From Companilactobacillus hulinensis (GTDB taxonomy: Bacteria; Bacillota; Bacilli; Lactobacillales; Lactobacillaceae): a DNA stretch of 64,000 nucleotides. The stretch's first letter is position 1. The number at the start of each line of letters is the position of its first letter. Positions 52,564 through 62,157 of the stretch are shown here, piece by piece. Both the position numbers and the translations under genes were made by a program. The DNA lies in the NCBI RefSeq assembly GCF_003946555.1, contig NZ_RHOO01000002.1, positions 169,307 through 233,306 on the forward strand, given 5' to 3'. The notes under the pieces are model-generated. The model did not search any database, was not told where the DNA came from, and was given only the letters and a program-made list of their open reading frames with translations.

Positions 52564-53702
52564 TCTGTTTTTTTCTCAACAACAGGTTGAGCATTTTGTT
52601 CTTTTTTCAAAGTTGCGTTTTTAATTAACTGATAAATAGTAGCCGCAATCGGAACACTTAGCAACATACCAATAATGCCAGCAAGTCCACCACCAACGGT
52701 AATTGCCGCTAGTACTAGAATACCGGGTAATCCAATCGAACCGCCAACGACACGAGGGTAGATAAGATTACTTTCGATTTGTTGCAAGATGATGATATAG
52801 ACGACAAATAATACCCCTTCAAGTGGAGATGTAACTGCGATAAGAACGAATCCAACCACACCACCGATCCATGCACCAATCATCGGAACTAGAGCAGTGA
52901 CACCAACCAATGCTCCAACTGATAAGGCATTGGGGAAGCGAAAGATCCACATTCCTAGGGCACATAATGTACCCAGAATGATGGCTTCGATAGTTTGACC
53001 ACTGATAAAGCTTGAAAATGCGTTGTCAGTAATTTTGATCACGTAACGTGTTTTATCCATGATTTTTTCAGGGATGAAAGCGTCAAGAACACGGTTCAAA
53101 CGATTAGCGATTCTTTCTTTGCCACTAACAAGATAAATGGCAAAGGTAAAGGCAAGGATGAAGTTGAATAAACCTTTTGATAAGCTACCAAAAATGGTGA
53201 TTGACGATGAAAATATTCCAGAGACCCCTGATGAAACAAACTTCATTAATTTGGATTGAATAGTTGCCCAATCAATCTGACTCGTCTCCAGTTGTGAGGT
53301 TATCACGTTTGCTTGGTTAGAATTGTTCAGCCATTTGTTGATGTCATCGAGTAGGTTAGGAAGACTGGAAAAGAAACTACTGATGGCTGAAATGAATTGC
53401 GGTAGAACTAAACGCAATACCCAAGCAATTATTGCCACAATGATTACCAGTGCCAATAATATTGCTAGAGGACGACGTGATCCAGCAGCCAATTTATTCT
53501 TAGCCTTAGGCCAGAAGTGTTTTTCTAGCATTCGGCTTAGTATATTGATGCAGTATGCCAGTGCACCACCAATAATTAGTGGTAGAGATACAGAATATAA
53601 CCCCTTGAACAAGTTTAATATTTGTCCTGGGTATACGAGTAGGATAAGGAACACTGCAATTAATGAACTGTAGCGAATTATTTCACTCTTTGTTAGTTTC
53701 AT
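52560..53702 (-). CDS. AI-2E family transporter
   Basis: 380 residues, seven to eight transmembrane helices. Family motifs: LPLIIGGALAYCINILSRML, GQTIEAIILGTLCALGMWIF, VPMIGAWIGGVVGFVLIAV and IGLPGILVLAAITVGGGLAGIIGMLLSVPIAA. Members export AI-2 or act as Na+/H+ antiporters; substrate not deducible. Confidence 0.9.
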   Translation of the reverse strand: MKLTKSEIIRYSSLIAVFLILLVYPGQILNLFKGLYSVSLPLIIGGALAYCINILSRMLEKHFWPKAKNKLAAGSRRPLAILLALVIIVAIIAWVLRLVLPQFISAISSFFSSLPNLLDDINKWLNNSNQANVITSQLETSQIDWATIQSKLMKFVSSGVSGIFSSSITIFGSLSKGLFNFILAFTFAIYLVSGKERIANRLNRVLDAFIPEKIMDKTRYVIKITDNAFSSFISGQTIEAIILGTLCALGMWIFRFPNALSVGALVGVTALVPMIGAWIGGVVGFVLIAVTSPLEGVLFVVYIIILQQIESNLIYPRVVGGSIGLPGILVLAAITVGGGLAGIIGMLLSVPIAATIYQLIKNATLKKEQNAQPVVEKKTE

Positions 53703-53799
53703 TTGTTTTCCCCCAATTCGATAAATGAATCAATAATGGTAATATTATTTTACCATTTTAAAAGTAGGACAACTACCGTAGGAATTAAGGTGCGATAAA

Positions 53800-53872
53800 G
53801 AAAGTTCAATTCTCAAGCATTAAATCAAAAGGGACTGCAATCCGATTTTGGATTACAGTCCCTTTGATTTAA
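53800..53872. repeat. Stem-loop repeat family B, copy 2 (also terminator)
   Basis: TAAATCAAAAGGGACTGCAA (53821-53840) pairs through to TTACAGTCCCTTTGATTTA (53853-53871) around GATTTT, with flank GTTCAATTCTCAAGCATTAA. The GGGAC/GTCCC base pairs differ from AGAGC/GCTCT in copy 1 on both sides. Terminates galE. Confidence 0.85.
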
Positions 53873-53894
53873 CGTGTTTACACTATAAAATTGA

Positions 53895-54887
53895 TTATTT
53901 ATCTTCATAACCATTCATATGTTTTGTCTTAAAGTTCCAAGCATCTTTGATGACAGTTTGAACATCATCAAATTGTGGCTTCCAACCTAAGACTTCACGG
54001 GCCTTACTTGAGTCGGCAATCAATGTACTTGGATCACCAGGACGACGAGGGCCTATTTCAGCAGGAATTTCTTTACCAGTAACTTCACGTGCAGCTTCAA
54101 GAATCTCTTTATTTGAGAATCCGTTTGAAGAACCAAGGTTGAAGATGTTGCTATTGTTACCAGCACGTAAGTATTCCATAGCTAGACGGTGAGCTTCTGC
54201 CAAATCCTCAACGTGAACGTAGTCACGGACGTTTGTACCATCTTCAGTATCGTAGTCATCACCAAAGATTGTCAATTTGTCACGTTGACCAGCAGCTGCT
54301 TGTAGAACAACTGGAATCAAGTGAGTTTCAGGATTGTGGTCTTCGCCAATAGTACCGTCAGACTTAGCTCCAGCAACATTGAAGTAACGTAGAGCAACGA
54401 ACTTGATACCGTATGCTACATCAGACCAGTGCATGATCTTTTCCATGGCAAGTTTACTTTCACCATATGGGTTAGTTGGAACAGTTGGGTCAGTTTCTTT
54501 AATTGGAATATGCTTTGGTTCACCATAAGTTGCGGCAGTTGAAGAGAAGATGATGTGTTTGACGTCAAAGTCCTTCATTACTTCAAGCAATGAAATCATG
54601 CCGTAAGTGTTGTTATCAAAGTATTTAAGAGGATCTTTCATAGATTCAGGAACAACTGAAAAGGCAGCAAAGTGGATTACATCGGTGATATCTTCGTTTT
54701 GGAATAACTTAATAAGGAATTCCTTATCACGAATATCACCTTCGTAAAATTTTGCTTTGTCATTAACGGCTGAACGATGGCCAGTTACCAAATTATCAGC
54801 TACAACAACGTCATAGCCCATTTCGCATAAATGATCTACAGTGTGAGAACCGACATAGCCGGCACCACCAAGTACAAGGATACTCAT
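53895..54887 (-). CDS. galE: UDP-glucose 4-epimerase
   Basis: 330-residue SDR. NAD motif [18 protein letters not shown], catalytic Ser-Tyr-Lys ([23 protein letters not shown]), [11 protein letters not shown] and [13 protein letters not shown]. Interconverts UDP-glucose and UDP-galactose for the Leloir pathway and surface polysaccharides. Stands alone here, away from galKT. Confidence 0.96.
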   Translation of the reverse strand: MSILVLGGAGYVGSHTVDHLCEMGYDVVVADNLVTGHRSAVNDKAKFYEGDIRDKEFLIKLFQNEDITDVIHFAAFSVVPESMKDPLKYFDNNTYGMISLLEVMKDFDVKHIIFSSTAATYGEPKHIPIKETDPTVPTNPYGESKLAMEKIMHWSDVAYGIKFVALRYFNVAGAKSDGTIGEDHNPETHLIPVVLQAAAGQRDKLTIFGDDYDTEDGTNVRDYVHVEDLAEAHRLAMEYLRAGNNSNIFNLGSSNGFSNKEILEAAREVTGKEIPAEIGPRRPGDPSTLIADSSKAREVLGWKPQFDDVQTVIKDAWNFKTKHMNGYEDK

Positions 54888-54971
54888 ATAATTACCTCCG
54901 ATTTTGATTTACTTACTATTATACAGTATTATCGCAAGATGGCGTTGTTAGCTTATGCTCAAATTAAAAAT

Positions 54972-55000
54972 TTAACATTTTCTATGTTATGCTTTAATAT
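54972..55000 (+). promoter_or_regulatory. Putative sortase promoter
   Basis: -35 TTAACA (54972-54977), 17-base spacer, -10 TAATAT (54995-55000), about 40 bases before the sortase ATG. Confidence 0.5.
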
Positions 55001-55040
55001 ATCATTATGAATTAAAATATGTCTGAACGGATGAAGAATT

Positions 55041-55703
55041 ATGAAGAAATTCTTTTCAATATTTGGAACGATCTTACTATTAATAGTAGCATTAGCTCTG
55101 ATTTTTAATGAACCGATCAAAGAATATGCAGTCAGCCGTATTTCTGATTATCATTTGTCTTCGTTGACAGCTGAAAAAGCTAAGAAAAATGAGAAGACTC
55201 AAGGAGAGTTTGATTTTAAGAAGGTCAAACCACTGACAGCTTCTCAGGTTGCTAAGGCTTCAGTTAGTAATGATGCGGCGGTGATCGGGAAAATGGCTGT
55301 GCCTTCAGTTAGCTTGTATCTACCTATCGTTAAGGGATTGAGTGACAATTCACTGTCAACTGGTGGCGGTACGATGAAGGAACATGAGAAAATGGGTCAG
55401 AATAATTATGCACTGGCTGGTCATTATATGACTAATAAAGGTGCCTTGTTTTCTCCACTTGAAAATGCTCAAATTGGAGACAAAGCGTATATCACCAATA
55501 TGAAACGTGTGTATACTTATAAGATATTTTACAAAAAAATAGTTCCGCCAACCGCTGTATATTTATTAGATGACGAGAAAGGACAAAAACTTCTCACGCT
55601 GATAACTTGTGCTGATGGTGGTACTAATCGCTGGGCAATTCAAGCTTCTTTGATAAGCAGTATGCCGGCAAACAAAGCAACACTTGCAGTATTTTCTAAA
55701 TAA
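55041..55703 (+). CDS. srtA: Class A sortase
   Basis: 220 residues. N-terminal membrane anchor (FFSIFGTILLLIVALALIF), catalytic His in YALAGHYMTNKGALFSPL, Cys in LLTLITCADGG and Arg in TNRWAIQA. Anchors LPxTG proteins to peptidoglycan outside the cell. ATG 55041, weak GGATGAAG site. Confidence 0.93.
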   Translation: MKKFFSIFGTILLLIVALALIFNEPIKEYAVSRISDYHLSSLTAEKAKKNEKTQGEFDFKKVKPLTASQVAKASVSNDAAVIGKMAVPSVSLYLPIVKGLSDNSLSTGGGTMKEHEKMGQNNYALAGHYMTNKGALFSPLENAQIGDKAYITNMKRVYTYKIFYKKIVPPTAVYLLDDEKGQKLLTLITCADGGTNRWAIQASLISSMPANKATLAVFSK

Positions 55704-55731
55704 GCCTTTTCAAACAAGGGCTTATTTTTTT
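55699..55731 (+). terminator. Terminator after srtA
   Basis: AATAAGCC/GGCTTATT stem, 12-base loop, T7. Confidence 0.8.
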
Positions 55732-55773
55732 GTTTGAAACACTGTTATAATGATTTAGTTAGTAGGTGATGTA

Positions 55774-58083
55774 GTGGTATTAATCAATTGGGAAAAACGA
55801 AAAAATCCCACTAAACAAGAAATTAAGGATTTTTCATCTGAAAATAATGTTAGGCCAGTTCTTGGTGAACTATTGATCTCGAGGGGATTGACTGATAAGG
55901 CTGAAATAGATGAGTTCATTCACGCGGATGTCTCAGGATTGCAAGATCCGTTTGGCTTGCATGATATGGATAAGGCACTTGATGTCATTGACGAAGCTGT
56001 TCAAAATGAAAGTAAAATCGCCATTTATGGTGATTATGATGCTGACGGAGTTACTAGTACATCAATTATGAAATTAACACTTCAGCGATTGGGTGTTAAA
56101 CCAATATTCTATATTCCTGACCGTTTCAAGGATGGATATGGTCCTAATTTGGATGTCTACAAGTTCTTGGCTGACCAGAATATTGATCTGCTTATCACGG
56201 TTGATAATGGTGTTAGTGGTAAAGAACAGATCAAGTATCTGAAGGATCGTGGTATCAAAGTAGTTATTACTGATCACCATGATCTGCCTGATGAATTGCC
56301 AGAAGCTGATGCAATTGTTCATCCAACCATTCCAGGTTCTGAATATGTATGTCCTTATTTATCTGGTGCCGGAGTTGCCTTTAAGATTGCGGATGCATTG
56401 TTGGGTGATGAAGCGCTGGACTTGATTGATATTGCAGCAATTGGAACGATTGCGGACTCTGTACCATTATTAGGTGAGAATCGGGTGATTGTTACTGAAG
56501 GTCTCAAACGAATGGCTGATAATAAGCACGTTGGACTAACTGCTTTGATCAAAAAGTGTGATTTGAAGATCAATCAAATGACGGAAGAGGATATCGGATT
56601 CAAGGTTGCGCCTAGAATAAATGCCTTGGGTAGATTAGCTAATGCTTCATCTGGAGTTGAATTATTGACGACTGGTGATGAATCCTTTGCCAAGGAAATC
56701 GTTGATGAGACAGAAGATATCAATACGCAAAGACAAGGATTGGTTGCTTCAGCGTTCGCAGATTCCCAATCACAGATTCAAGAGCAAAAAGATAATGGAG
56801 TTCTGATTCTAAAGAGTGACAAGTGGCATCAAGGTATATTAGGTATTGTTGCCAGTCGTGCAGTTGAACAGGAACACAAGCCAGCATTGGTACTGCAATA
56901 TGATGCTGATGCAGGGTTGTACAAAGGTTCTGGAAGAAGTCCAGAAGGATTCAATTTATTTGATGCTTTGAATGCTCATAATGAATTGTTTGCTGGATTC
57001 GGTGGACATGCTCAGGCGTGTGGCTTCTCGATTGGAAAAGATGAACTCGAAAAGTTAACGCCATTGTTACAGGAAGAACCAGCTAAGCAGGATTTTGATC
57101 CGACTGGTCCAGTTACCAAGTTGTATGACTTGGATATGAATATTAGTGATATGAGTTTTGATTTGATCAAAGAGATAGGTCAATTAGCTCCATTTGGAAT
57201 GGGTAATCCTAAGCCAGTGATCAGATTGGCAAATGTGTCCTTACCTGATGGCAAGGCAATTGGCAAGGATGGAACCCATCTAAAGACTAGTGTTGCGGAT
57301 TCAAGTCACCAAATTGGTGCTATCGGATTTGGAATGTATCCTAAGTTTGAACAAGCTAAGTCAGATATCTTTGATGTGTATGGTGAGCTTGGTATCAATG
57401 AATGGCGTGGGCGGAAGAATCTACAATTGATGCTGGATGACTTTGAAGTTTCTGCTGAAGGGATGAAGATCAGTCAATTACATGATGTCTACTTCGATTA
57501 TCGTAATAAGCAAATTTCAGGAGCAATCCTGAATAAGTTTGATGCAGTAGTCTTCTTTAACGAAACTTATTATGAAGCTGCCAATAGAACACATCCACAA
57601 GTTAAGTTAATCATGTATAATGAAGATTGTAGCGGACAGAATATATTGATCTATGATCGACCACATAACGTGGATTTATTCAAAGAGTTCGTCAAAAAGA
57701 ATAAGACTAAGCACGTAGCACTATATTTCCACACAGATTTGACCAGTCGCTATTTGAAGCCTGATATGATGGCAATGAAATCGTTTTTGAAGTATCTATA
57801 TACTCATCAAAACGTCAAAGCAGACGGTATGGAATTAGTGGCTGAGTATTTGCAGTGCAAAAAAACTGATATAGATTTCTATTTAAAAGTGTTTTTAGAG
57901 CTAGATTTTGTTAAAATAGTAAATGGCTTTGTTGAAAAAGCTAATGCTTCACAACAACGCGAATTGATTGAGTCTCCAACATATCTTAAGAGATTACAAC
58001 GCAATGATGTTGAAAAAATATTAATTGAATCCGACTTTGACAGTCTCTTGTCTTGGATGAGTGACTTCGATTGCCATTGTTAG
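55774..58083 (+). CDS. recJ: Single-stranded-DNA-specific exonuclease RecJ
   Basis: 769 residues. DHH phosphoesterase core: YGDYDADGVTSTSIM, LITVDNG, ITDHHDLPD; DHHA1 motifs GSGRSPEGFNLFDAL and FGGHAQACGFSI; then an OB fold and the long C-terminal RecJ extension found in Firmicutes. 5'-3' exonuclease in recombination and mismatch repair. GTG 55774 after AGGTGATG. Coupled to apt. Confidence 0.95.
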   Translation: MVLINWEKRKNPTKQEIKDFSSENNVRPVLGELLISRGLTDKAEIDEFIHADVSGLQDPFGLHDMDKALDVIDEAVQNESKIAIYGDYDADGVTSTSIMKLTLQRLGVKPIFYIPDRFKDGYGPNLDVYKFLADQNIDLLITVDNGVSGKEQIKYLKDRGIKVVITDHHDLPDELPEADAIVHPTIPGSEYVCPYLSGAGVAFKIADALLGDEALDLIDIAAIGTIADSVPLLGENRVIVTEGLKRMADNKHVGLTALIKKCDLKINQMTEEDIGFKVAPRINALGRLANASSGVELLTTGDESFAKEIVDETEDINTQRQGLVASAFADSQSQIQEQKDNGVLILKSDKWHQGILGIVASRAVEQEHKPALVLQYDADAGLYKGSGRSPEGFNLFDALNAHNELFAGFGGHAQACGFSIGKDELEKLTPLLQEEPAKQDFDPTGPVTKLYDLDMNISDMSFDLIKEIGQLAPFGMGNPKPVIRLANVSLPDGKAIGKDGTHLKTSVADSSHQIGAIGFGMYPKFEQAKSDIFDVYGELGINEWRGRKNLQLMLDDFEVSAEGMKISQLHDVYFDYRNKQISGAILNKFDAVVFFNETYYEAANRTHPQVKLIMYNEDCSGQNILIYDRPHNVDLFKEFVKKNKTKHVALYFHTDLTSRYLKPDMMAMKSFLKYLYTHQNVKADGMELVAEYLQCKKTDIDFYLKVFLELDFVKIVNGFVEKANASQQRELIESPTYLKRLQRNDVEKILIESDFDSLLSWMSDFDCHC

Positions 58084-58104
58084 ATTGAATGGAGAAATTA
58101 AAAG

Positions 58105-58623
58105 ATGGATATTGATTTTAAGAAATACGTTGCTAATGTTCCGGACTTTCCAGAACCAGGTGTACTATTTCGTGACATTTCACCATTGATGTTAGACGGC
58201 AAAGCATATGCCGCTGCAACAGATGAAATAGTGAAATATGCTAAGAGTCGTGGCGCAGAAATGATTGCCGGACCCGAAGCACGTGGATTTATCGTTGGCT
58301 GTCCAGTTGCCTACAAATTAGGTGTTGGATTTGCTCCAGCACGCAAAAAAGGCAAGTTGCCTCGTGAAACTGAATCAGTTACTTATGATTTGGAATATGG
58401 ACAAAGTTCACTTTACATGCAAAAAGATGCTGTAAAGCCTGGCCAAAAAGTACTTGTTGTTGATGATTTGATGGCAACTGGTGGTACATTGGCCGCAACA
58501 ATCGACCTAGTTGAAAAGCTTGGTGGTATCGTTGTTGGAACTGCCTTCTTGATTGAGTTGAAAGATCTTCATGGTCGCGACAAAATTAAAGGCTATGATA
58601 TGTTTACATTGATGCAGTATTAA
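58105..58623 (+). CDS. apt: Adenine phosphoribosyltransferase
   Basis: 172 residues. [26 protein letters not shown] and the PRPP motif [16 protein letters not shown]. Salvages adenine to AMP. Twenty-one bases after recJ, the usual lactobacillar pairing. Confidence 0.96.
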   Translation: MDIDFKKYVANVPDFPEPGVLFRDISPLMLDGKAYAAATDEIVKYAKSRGAEMIAGPEARGFIVGCPVAYKLGVGFAPARKKGKLPRETESVTYDLEYGQSSLYMQKDAVKPGQKVLVVDDLMATGGTLAATIDLVEKLGGIVVGTAFLIELKDLHGRDKIKGYDMFTLMQY

Positions 58624-58635
58624 TAATATAATAAT

Positions 58636-58653
58636 AAAGGCGAAAGCCTTTTG
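58636..58653 (+). terminator. Terminator after apt
   Basis: AAAGGC-GAAA-GCCTTTT, short GNRA-capped stem with T-run. Confidence 0.7.
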
Positions 58654-58657
58654 TTAT

Positions 58658-58745
58658 GGAGAGTTGGCAGAGTGGCAATGCACCGGACTCGAAATCCGGC
58701 GAACCGGTTCATACCGGCGCGCAGGTTCAAATCCTGTACTCTCCT
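58658..58745 (+). tRNA. tRNA-Ser (anticodon CGA)
   Basis: Acceptor arm GGAGAGT (58658-58664)/ACTCTCC (58738-58744), D arm with GGCAGAGTGGCAATGC, anticodon stem CCGGA/TCCGG with loop CTCGAAA giving CGA, long class II variable arm GAACCGGTTCATACCGGCGC, and T arm with GGTTCAAATCC. No encoded CCA. The base after the acceptor arm is T. Confidence 0.95.
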
Positions 58746-58772
58746 TATGATGATATAGAGTAGGACAGAACA

Positions 58773-58857
58773 TGTTCAACTTTCGAGCATTAAGACAAAA
58801 AGAGGTTGTAATCGAGTTTTTCGATTACAGCCTCTTTTTGATTTAAGCGGAAAAAAT
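58773..58857. repeat. Stem-loop repeat family B, copy 3
   Basis: CAAAAAGAGGTTGTAATCGA (58795-58814)/TCGATTACAGCCTCTTTTTG (58821-58840), flanks TTCAACTTTCGAGCATTAAG and GATTTAAGCGGAAAAAAT nearly identical to copy 1. Lies after tRNA-Ser; the rest of the intergenic stretch to the NUDIX gene holds only AT-rich promoter-like sequence. Confidence 0.85.
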
Positions 58858-59006
58858 AATGTTTCAGACCATGTTTTCGACTACATTTTAAAACTATCAA
58901 AAAATCTCGCATGGAAGCTTTACAAATGCTCATCTTGTTTAATTAGTGAGGGTGGTAAAGTGCTATAATTATAAACACTTTTATAAAAGATATGGGGGAT
59001 ATCAAT

Positions 59007-59507
59007 ATGTCGAAGAAATTTCACAGAGCATTTGGAGTCTACGGAATTATTTCAGATAACAGTAATTTGGTAGTGATCAAGAAAAATGGCGGTCCATATA
59101 TTAACCGATATGATTTACCAGGTGGAAGCTTGGACGATGGAGAGCCTCTAAATAATGCAATAATTCGCGAAATCAAAGAGGAGACACAGCTCGATGCCAC
59201 GGATGTGATGCAATTAGGTATTACTAGTTTCAGATATCCTTGGAAGTATGAGAAGTGGAATTATAATCAACATATTTGTGTATTTTATGATGTTAATAAG
59301 TATGATGGCAAGATTTCAAATACGGTCGATCAATTCGTTGGACAGGATTCACTAGGCGGATTGTCAATTGGGTTAGATGAACTAACATATGAGAATTCTT
59401 CACCGTTAGTTATGAAAGCTAAAGAGTATATTGAGAATGGTCGAGAATTCAATAGTGCTGACGAATTCTTCGATAAGTGGAAGATTCTGAAGAAACAGGT
59501 ATTTTAG
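59007..59507 (+). CDS. NUDIX hydrolase
   Basis: 166 residues. NUDIX box GGSLDDGEPLNNAIIREIKE followed by ET matches GX5EX7REUXEEXGU closely. Start ATG 59007 after GGGGGAT; an ATG at 58992 overlaps that site. Substrate unknown; probably a nucleoside diphosphate derivative. Confidence 0.88.
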   Translation: MSKKFHRAFGVYGIISDNSNLVVIKKNGGPYINRYDLPGGSLDDGEPLNNAIIREIKEETQLDATDVMQLGITSFRYPWKYEKWNYNQHICVFYDVNKYDGKISNTVDQFVGQDSLGGLSIGLDELTYENSSPLVMKAKEYIENGREFNSADEFFDKWKILKKQVF

Positions 59508-59571
59508 AGTATTATTAGAGAGTAATGAAATATGAGAAGGGTAATACAAAATTATTTTTTGGAGAAAACGA

Positions 59572-60366
59572 ATGATAACATTAAAATCAGATCGAGAAAT
59601 TGAGGGAATGCAAGAAGCTGGAGACATTCTAGCAGGCTTGTTTCATGAACTAGAGGATTATGTTAAGCCAGGATTATCAACTTGGGATATTGATAACTTT
59701 GCATACAAATATATTGTTGGACATGATGCAACTCCTGGAGAATTGAACTTCGAAGGTTATAAGTATTCAACCTGTATCAGTGTTAATGATATGATTTGTC
59801 ACGGTTGTCCAAGTAAGGACATCATCGTTAAAGATGGTGACTTGATCAAACTTGATACTGTTATTGATTACCATGGTTATTTGAGTGATGCTTGCCATGC
59901 AGTCGTTGTCGGAGAACCATCTGATGAGGTTAAGAAATTGATGGATGTTACTTTGAAGTCATTATACTTGGGAATTGACCAAGCAGTTGTCGGCAATCGT
60001 ATTGGTGATATTGGTAATGCAATTCAAGAATATGCAGAAGACAAGTTGGGTTATGGCGTCGTACGTGATTATGTAGGACACGGAATTGGACCTACAATGC
60101 ATGAAGCACCTGATGTACCTCACTATGGTAAGCCTGGCCATGGAACACGTTTGAAGGCGGGAATGACTATTACCATTGAACCAATGATCAATGTTGGAAG
60201 CTTTGAATGTACGGAACCTGATGAAAATGATGGATGGACTATCAGAACTGAGGATGGAAGTTTAAGTTGTCAGTACGAACATACAATTGTAATTACTGAT
60301 GATGGCCCTAAAATTTTGACTTCATTTGATCATGAATTGGATGCTAAGTATTTGTGGAATAAGTAA
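59572..60366 (+). CDS. map: Methionine aminopeptidase type I
   Basis: 264 residues. Metal ligands and motifs: ICHGCPSKD, KLDTVIDYHGYLSDACH, GHGIGPTMHEAPDVPHYG, TIEPMIN and YEHTIVI. Removes N-terminal Met from nascent proteins. Slight C-terminal extension (DHELDAKYLWNK). Weak GGAG site before ATG. Confidence 0.95.
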   Translation: MITLKSDREIEGMQEAGDILAGLFHELEDYVKPGLSTWDIDNFAYKYIVGHDATPGELNFEGYKYSTCISVNDMICHGCPSKDIIVKDGDLIKLDTVIDYHGYLSDACHAVVVGEPSDEVKKLMDVTLKSLYLGIDQAVVGNRIGDIGNAIQEYAEDKLGYGVVRDYVGHGIGPTMHEAPDVPHYGKPGHGTRLKAGMTITIEPMINVGSFECTEPDENDGWTIRTEDGSLSCQYEHTIVITDDGPKILTSFDHELDAKYLWNK

Positions 60367-60370
60367 ATTT

Positions 60371-60402
60371 GGGCTCTGGACGATTTGTTCAGAGCTTTTT
60401 TT
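60371..60402 (+). terminator. Terminator after map
   Basis: GCTCTG/CAGAGC stem with 11-base loop and T7. Confidence 0.8.
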
Positions 60403-60409
60403 GTACAAA

Positions 60410-60444
60410 AAAGCACAGGCAAAATATTAATATTTTACCTGTGT
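60410..60444 (-). terminator. Terminator of the minus-strand 56-aa gene
   Basis: CACAGGTAAAATATTAAT pairs with its complement to CCTGTG in an almost perfect palindrome; on the minus strand it is followed by CTTTTTTG. Confidence 0.6.
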
Positions 60445-60469
60445 AATATTTAAATGATTACAATGTTGA

Positions 60470-60640
60470 TCAACTAGACGGAGGGATGCTTCGTTCAAAG
60501 TTTTCAAGATTAGTAACGTTTGATTCGTTAAATTTATCAATTAAATTAAAGTGATTACGAATATTTGGAATTGAAACAATGCATGAAATTTTGCTGCTAG
60601 GTTCATTTTGGGCAATAACTACAGGGTAGATTATTTTCAA
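60470..60640 (-). CDS. Short HicB-like or orphan protein, 56 aa
   Basis: TTG 60640 with GAGGAG eight bases upstream, frame ending TGA at 60470 and followed by its own terminator. N-terminus KIIYPVVIAQNE and CIVSIPNI resemble the first two strands of HicB antitoxins (YPxVxxxxEDGxxVxFPD), but the rest of the fold and any HicA partner are missing. Remnant or independent small protein; similarity is weak. Confidence 0.45.
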   Translation of the reverse strand: MKIIYPVVIAQNEPSSKISCIVSIPNIRNHFNLIDKFNESNVTNLENFERSIPPSS

Positions 60641-60721
60641 ATTGAAGCTCCTCGCTTATTCATTTTTATTATTTCAATGGTACAACTACATTTTATCGTA
60701 ATCATTGAGAATATCAGAATA

Positions 60722-62056
60722 TTATGACTTGATTTGGTTGGTCATTTTGAATGTTTCTTTGTACAAGATCATTCCGATAATGAAGGTTAAAAAGTCAGCT
60801 AATGGTTGAGACCAAACGACTCCGTAGTATCCGAAGGTACGTGAAGCAATTACGATTACGAGATAGAAGATGACACCTTGTCTAGCAATTGACATGATGA
60901 AGGCATCCAAGGCTTTACCGGTTGATTGGAAGACAGTCGTAAATACTAGAATTGCTCCGATGAATGGAGTTGTACATAGGAAGGCACGTAGAATATGTGT
61001 ACCAGCAGTTATTACAGCCGTATCCTTAAGGAATAATCCAACAATTTGAGGAGCAAATATCATTAGGATTGCTGCCAAAACTAGGGCGTAGACAATTTCA
61101 ACCGTCAAATCAAATCTGATGATTTTTTTGAATCGATCCATGTTCTTAGCACCAAAGTTGTATCCGATAAGTGGTTGAGCACCAAAAGCGAATCCGACCA
61201 TTATTAGCATAATTATCATATAGACTTTGAGAACAATTCCCATTGCCGCAATTTGAACTGCACCATAATTCTCAAGATAGCGGTTAAGAATAGCTGTACC
61301 GAATGCTTGCATTAGATTGGTTATTGATGCGGGTATACCAATGACAATGACCTGTGTAATTAACTTAGAGTTGATTGACATTTTATGGAAGTCAACACTG
61401 ATAACATTACAGTATTTCAAAGTTGCCCAAACAAGAATAATATCAGTAATACCGTAACCAATTACAGTTGCAAGGGCCGCACCAGCAGCTCCCATGTGTA
61501 ATGGAAAGATGAAGATTGGGTCGAGAATAATGGTGACCACTGTACCGGCAATAGTACCAACCATGGATTGTTTAGCAAATCCCTCAGTACGAATTAGGTT
61601 ACTAGGAACGAGTGAAACAATAATTATAGGTGCACCAATTGCCATTATATGGTAGAAACTTGCGGCAAATTTGTAAGTGGCATCGTTTGCTCCAAGCATG
61701 TGCAAAATGGGATTTTCAAAAATTATTAATAGAATTGCAGTAATAACTCCCAAGATGATACCCCAATAGAAACAAAAGCTACTTACTCGTTTGCTTTTTT
61801 CATTTTCGGTTTGACCTAGCAATCTAGAGATAAGTGAACTTCCACCTAATCCGAAGATATCTCCTAATGCTAACAAAAATGAGAATAGTGGTGTACACAG
61901 AGCCACTCCGGCCACCAAATCAGTATTTTGTGTCTGCGAAATGAAGAATGTATCTGCTAAATTGTAAATCATACTTGCTACCATACCTAGAACAACGGGC
62001 AGGGCAAGGGTGAAATACGCTTTAGGGATAGACTCTTTTTCAAATAGTTCGTTCAA
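60722..62056 (-). CDS. MATE family multidrug efflux transporter
   Basis: 444 residues, twelve helices in two MATE halves: LPVVLGMVASMIYNLADTFF in helix 1, LGDIFGLGGSSLISRLLGQ, and GIPASITNLMQAFGTAILNR with GFAFGAQPLIGYNFGAKN in the second half. Cation-coupled drug or metabolite export. Start at ATG 62056 behind AGGGGG. Confidence 0.92.
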   Translation of the reverse strand: MNELFEKESIPKAYFTLALPVVLGMVASMIYNLADTFFISQTQNTDLVAGVALCTPLFSFLLALGDIFGLGGSSLISRLLGQTENEKSKRVSSFCFYWGIILGVITAILLIIFENPILHMLGANDATYKFAASFYHIMAIGAPIIIVSLVPSNLIRTEGFAKQSMVGTIAGTVVTIILDPIFIFPLHMGAAGAALATVIGYGITDIILVWATLKYCNVISVDFHKMSINSKLITQVIVIGIPASITNLMQAFGTAILNRYLENYGAVQIAAMGIVLKVYMIIMLIMVGFAFGAQPLIGYNFGAKNMDRFKKIIRFDLTVEIVYALVLAAILMIFAPQIVGLFLKDTAVITAGTHILRAFLCTTPFIGAILVFTTVFQSTGKALDAFIMSIARQGVIFYLVIVIASRTFGYYGVVWSQPLADFLTFIIGMILYKETFKMTNQIKS

Positions 62057-62108
62057 AATGATTTCCCCCTAAAAAATTCCATTAGATTATTATAAAGGAG
62101 TTTTGTGT

Positions 62109-62146
62109 AAAAAAAACAGACCAAATATGAAAAATTTGATCTGTTC
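62109..62146 (-). terminator. Terminator of the LURP-one-like gene
   Basis: On the minus strand AACAGATCAAAT pairs with ATTTGGTCTGTT, followed by T8. Confidence 0.85.
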
Positions 62147-62157
62147 CAATCAATTAT

